This document shows positions 15,012 through 17,665 of a stretch of DNA of 17,665 nt, piece after piece. This DNA comes from Haloimpatiens massiliensis (GTDB lineage: Bacteria > Bacillota > Clostridia > Clostridiales > Clostridiaceae): positions 45,690 to 63,354 of the forward strand of contig NZ_LT854635.1 in assembly GCF_900184255.1 (NCBI RefSeq), written 5' to 3'. The notes beneath the pieces are model-generated. The model was not told where the DNA came from, searched no databases, and saw only the letters and a list, made by a program, of their open reading frames with translations. Each line of letters begins with the position of its first letter. The stretch's first letter is position 1. Both the position numbers and the translations under genes were made by a program.

Positions 15012-15383
15012 ATGATTGAAAAATTTGATGAAAAGCTTCCAATCTACATTCAAGTGGCAAACATTATTAAAAAGCAAATTATATCTTCAAAATTAAAAGA
15101 AGGAGATAAATTGCCATCTGTAAGAGAATTATCTTCAATTTTAAAGGTCAATCCCAACACTGTTCAAAGAGCATATGGAGAGCTTGACAAGGAAAAGTTA
15201 ACTTTTACTCAAAGGGGTACCGGATCTTTTGTTATAGAAGATAAAAATAAAATTAATAGCTTAAGAAGAGAGATGGCTAATGAAGTTATAGAATTCTTTT
15301 TTAAAGAGATGAAGGAATTAGGATTTAAATCAGAAGATATAAAAGATATAGTTGTAGAAAAGATTCAAGGGGAGGAAAAATAA
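15012..15383 (+). CDS. GntR-family (YtrA subfamily) transcriptional regulator
   Basis: A 123-aa protein consisting of the winged-helix domain (about 1-75: LPIYIQVANIIKKQI, GDKLPSVRELSSILKVNPNTVQRAY, GTGSFV) and a short ~45-residue C-terminal helical tail. This short form is typical of YtrA regulators, which sit at the head of ABC transporter operons and respond, directly or not, to cell-envelope stress. GGAGGTGG lies 12 nt before the ATG, a little far. The stop codon abuts the ATPase ATG, with the ATPase ribosome binding site (GGGGAGG) inside this gene. The effector is not evident. Confidence 0.93.
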   Translation: MIEKFDEKLPIYIQVANIIKKQIISSKLKEGDKLPSVRELSSILKVNPNTVQRAYGELDKEKLTFTQRGTGSFVIEDKNKINSLRREMANEVIEFFFKEMKELGFKSEDIKDIVVEKIQGEEK

Positions 15384-16082
15384 ATGGAATATATTTTAAG
15401 TTGTAAAGATTTAACTAAAAATTATTTTACTAAGACAGCATTGAAAGACGTAGATTTAAATATACCAAAAGGAAAAATAATAGGACTTTTAGGGCCAAAT
15501 GGTAGTGGGAAAACAACTTTTATGAAAATTGCAGCAGGTATATTAAGGCAGTCTTCAGGAGAAATGATGATAGATGGACAAAGGCCGGGAGTACATTCAA
15601 AGGCAATAGTCTCTTACTTGCCAGACAAAACTCATCTGTATAAATGGATGAAAATAGATGATGCAATACAATTATTCAAGGATTTTTATGAAGATTTTGA
15701 TGAAGCTAGAGCTGATGAACTTCTAAAGTTTATGAAGTTAGAAAGAAACATGAGTGTAAAAGAGTTGTCTAAAGGAATGTACGAAAAGTTAAGTCTTACT
15801 TTAGTCTTATCTAGAAAGGCCAAACTTTATATATTAGATGAGCCTTTGGGAGGGGTTGACCCAGTGGCAAGAGAGCAAATACTTGATGCCATTATAAATA
15901 ATTGTAATGAGGAAAGTTCTATGATAATAACAACACATTTAGTTAGAGATATAGAAAGAGTTTTTGAAGATGTAGCATTTTTAAAGGATGGACAAATAGC
16001 CCTTTATGGTAATGCAGAAGAGCTTAGAATGGAAAGAGGAAAATCCATAGATGAACTATATAGAGAGATATTTGGGGAATAA
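15384..16082 (+). CDS. ABC transporter ATP-binding protein
   Basis: A 232-aa ATPase of the BcrA/YtrB-like exporter class. Walker A is GPNGSGKTT (37-45), the signature is a variant, LSKGMYEKLSL (128 on), Walker B is LYILDEP (148-154), the D-loop is GGVDP, and the switch residue is His185 in TTHLVRD. At the Q-loop the sequence is SYLPDKTHLY, so the usual Gln is not present. It would power the permease encoded 63 nt downstream and is co-transcribed with the YtrA-type regulator. The substrate is unknown; drug, peptide or lipid export or immunity are usual roles for such systems. Confidence 0.93.
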   Translation: MEYILSCKDLTKNYFTKTALKDVDLNIPKGKIIGLLGPNGSGKTTFMKIAAGILRQSSGEMMIDGQRPGVHSKAIVSYLPDKTHLYKWMKIDDAIQLFKDFYEDFDEARADELLKFMKLERNMSVKELSKGMYEKLSLTLVLSRKAKLYILDEPLGGVDPVAREQILDAIINNCNEESSMIITTHLVRDIERVFEDVAFLKDGQIALYGNAEELRMERGKSIDELYREIFGE

Positions 16083-16145
16083 AGTTAGTTGTTTAATAAA
16101 AAAGATTAAGGTTATAATATCTAGTTATCCAGGGAGGTATATACA

Positions 16146-16952
16146 ATGGGAAAATTAATGAAATATGATTTAAAAGGTGGATATAAAAAGTTTGCTATAC
16201 TTTTTATAATAACAATTCTTTTAGATACGATTATATTATTGAAATTGAATAGTGATAATGTGCCATTAAATACAATGTTTATTTTCTTAGTGGCTTTTGC
16301 TTCTACACTAATGGTTTTAATATTTTGTTCTAGTGATTTTGAGAAGGAGTTATATGACGAACGAGCTTATTTAACATTTACTCTACCAGTTAAAGGAACA
16401 CAGATAGTAGCTTCTAAAGTAGTGGTATATTTAATATGGGCAATTATAAATTCGATAATAATTGGTATATTTTTCATGATGTATACAAAAAAAATCACAG
16501 GCATTATGGGCATAAGTAATGTAGCTTTTAGTGATCATGTATACTGGCCAGTTATTTTAATAAACTTAATTAGAGCTATTTTTTCTATGGCTTCATTCAT
16601 TTTATTGATACATCTATGCACTATATTGCCAAGATTAGCTAATTTAAATGTTAAATTAGGAAAATTTATGTCTGGAGTTATTTTTATAGCTATATTAGTT
16701 GGTATAGGTTATTTAGGGACAAAAATAGCACAAGCATTTCCTAAGGAGATCTATATAAGTTCTAAGGGAATTACAGATTATGCAGTTATAGAATCAAGTG
16801 TTATGGATAACATAACCGGGCTAAATGGAATAGTATTGCCATTAAAAGTTACTGTTATAAATATTGCTAGTAGTATATATGATATAGTTCTATTTATAAT
16901 ATTCTTTGCAGCTAGTTCTTATCTTTTAGAGAAAAAGATAGACTTAAAATAG
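16146..16952 (+). CDS. ABC transporter membrane permease
   Basis: A 268-aa integral membrane protein with about six hydrophobic segments (near residues 17-33, 46-62, 95-110, 132-160, 174-192 and 240-258) and a longer extracytoplasmic stretch before the last. It opens with MGKLMKYDLKGGYKKF, the short basic lead common in ABC-2-type permeases. The region DFEKELYDERAYLTFTLPV after the second helix matches the cytoplasmic coupling motif seen in such permeases. GGGAGG lies about 8 nt before the ATG. It is the last gene of the regulator-ATPase-permease operon. Confidence 0.88.
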   Translation: MGKLMKYDLKGGYKKFAILFIITILLDTIILLKLNSDNVPLNTMFIFLVAFASTLMVLIFCSSDFEKELYDERAYLTFTLPVKGTQIVASKVVVYLIWAIINSIIIGIFFMMYTKKITGIMGISNVAFSDHVYWPVILINLIRAIFSMASFILLIHLCTILPRLANLNVKLGKFMSGVIFIAILVGIGYLGTKIAQAFPKEIYISSKGITDYAVIESSVMDNITGLNGIVLPLKVTVINIASSIYDIVLFIIFFAASSYLLEKKIDLK

Positions 16953-16996
16953 GAACTAATTAAGTGGTTATAGTTAAAAAACATTTATGAAATAAA

Positions 16997-17040
16997 AAAA
17001 GCAGTAAGGAGACGTGAAGTACTTACTGCTTTTCTTTTAA
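16997..17040. terminator. Bidirectional intrinsic terminator
   Basis: A perfect 12-bp stem AAAAGCAGTAAG / CTTACTGCTTTT (16997-17008, 17022-17033) with a 13-nt loop. TTTTCTTTT follows on the plus strand for the permease operon, and seven T residues follow on the minus strand. The minus-strand tail suggests that something is transcribed leftward from the rRNA-proximal gap. Confidence 0.88.
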
Positions 17041-17133
17041 ATTATTTTCATTATATTTTTTATATGCGTATAAGTAAGTAGGAAAATTAATAATAAGAAT
17101 AACTATAAAAATTACAATAAACTTAATAGACAT
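17023..17133 (-). CDS. Possible small membrane protein, 36 aa
   Basis: ATG at 17133 opens a 36-codon frame: a hydrophobic span FIVIFIVILIINFPTYLYAY and a polar tail KKYNENNLKEKQ. The stop lies in the arm of the bidirectional terminator, as is common for short genes. A single membrane helix with a charged cytoplasmic tail is a credible small protein. However, I see no Shine-Dalgarno upstream and the region is very AT-rich, which yields hydrophobic frames by chance. I do not recognise a family. Confidence 0.25.
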   Translation of the reverse strand: MSIKFIVIFIVILIINFPTYLYAYKKYNENNLKEKQ

Positions 17134-17324
17134 ATTACTATAATTATATAAGTAAATACTAACATAAATTACAAATTAATCAATATATATGCGTGGAACA
17201 TATAAAAACTTTTCCTAGTGTGTCCACATAAGAAATATTGAGAAAAACAGATGAAAAAGAAGAAATAATAGAGTAATACGGTTAAATTGATAAAAACATG
17301 ATAAAAACAAGCATATATACATGA

Positions 17325-17354
17325 TATTATATAACACGTCGCTGAAACACGGCG
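17325..17354 (+). promoter_or_regulatory. Candidate rRNA promoter P1 (extended -10) with leader stem-loop
   Basis: TGATATTAT (17322-17330) fits an extended -10 element; no good -35 is seen. Eight nt later comes the stem-loop CGTCG...CGGCG (17337-17353) followed by AGAAA, the same arrangement as after P2. The call rests mainly on that parallel. Confidence 0.45.
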
Positions 17355-17439
17355 AGAAAGTTCAACATAAAATAAACTTTATAAAATGACTTGTAAGGTT
17401 AAAACAAACCTAAAAGTTCAAAAAAAGTTTAAAAATATG

Positions 17440-17491
17440 TTGACAGAAAAAGTGGTTAGATGATATAATAATCAAGTCGCTTGAAGCGGCA
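17440..17491 (+). promoter_or_regulatory. rRNA promoter P2 with leader stem-loop
   Basis: TTGACA (17440-17445), an 18-nt spacer and TATAAT (17464-17469), preceded by TGA as an extended -10: a consensus sigma-A promoter. GTCGC TTGAA GCGGC (17477-17491) forms a short hairpin just downstream. The 16S gene follows about 100 nt after the start site. Confidence 0.9.
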
Positions 17492-17499
17492 GAGAAAAT

Positions 17500-17522
17500 T
17501 GGTCTTTGAAAATTAAACAGAG
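17500..17522 (+). promoter_or_regulatory. boxA-like rRNA leader antitermination element
   Basis: GGTCTTTGAAAATTAAACAG matches the conserved leader segment (TTCTTTGAAAA-type) found upstream of 16S in Firmicutes, thought to bind the NusB/NusE antitermination complex. Confidence 0.6.
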
Positions 17523-17574
17523 ATGATGATGATAAATCATAAAGTCAGTGAATTTGAGTTTGAGATTGAACTTT

Positions 17575-17665
<91 letters not shown>

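Overview
The window looks like Clostridium sensu stricto (cluster I). It is strongly AT-rich, ribosome binding sites are purine-rich, GTG and TTG starts occur, and the last ~90 bases are the 5' end of a 16S rRNA gene with a clostridial first hairpin. I cannot name the species.

Layout: (1) 1-1900, a terminator from an upstream gene, then a chemoreceptor (MCP) on the minus strand with a candidate sigma-D-type promoter. (2) 2051-3061, a divergent KASIII/FabH-like gene that keeps the nucleophilic Cys but lacks the usual His and Asn. (3) 3153-3421, a cobalamin riboswitch with a downstream intrinsic terminator. (4) 3534-6164, cbiM-cbiN-cbiQ-cbiO, an ECF cobalt importer. (5) 6139-14688, a tetrapyrrole cluster: hemA, a precorrin-2 dehydrogenase gene, hemC, a cobA-hemD fusion, hemB and hemL. 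It takes glutamyl-tRNA to uroporphyrinogen III, precorrin-2 and sirohydrochlorin. No decarboxylation (heme-branch) gene is present, so the products point to corrinoid and siroheme. cbiO overlaps hemA and I see no strong terminator between them, so the B12 riboswitch may control cobalt uptake and corrin-ring precursors together. (6) 10610-12212 (inferred ends), an IS607-family derivative between cobA-hemD and hemB. Its TnpA is reduced to a 55-aa DNA-binding domain, its TnpB nuclease looks intact, and a structured 3' end probably forms the TnpB guide RNA. Low-complexity palindromic repeats lie before it and between hemB and hemL. (7) 14768-16952, the hemL terminator, then a YtrA-type GntR regulator, an ABC ATPase and a membrane permease behind a promoter with operator-like repeats. 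(8) 16997-17665, a bidirectional terminator, a possible 36-codon minus-strand ORF, and two tandem rRNA promoters, each followed by the same leader stem-loop, leading into 16S rRNA.

The most unusual part is the TnpB element inside the hem operon. Its predicted guide would begin in the hemB ribosome binding site, so guide-RNA formation, hemB translation and hem operon mRNA all use the same transcript segment. Most other genes are conventional.
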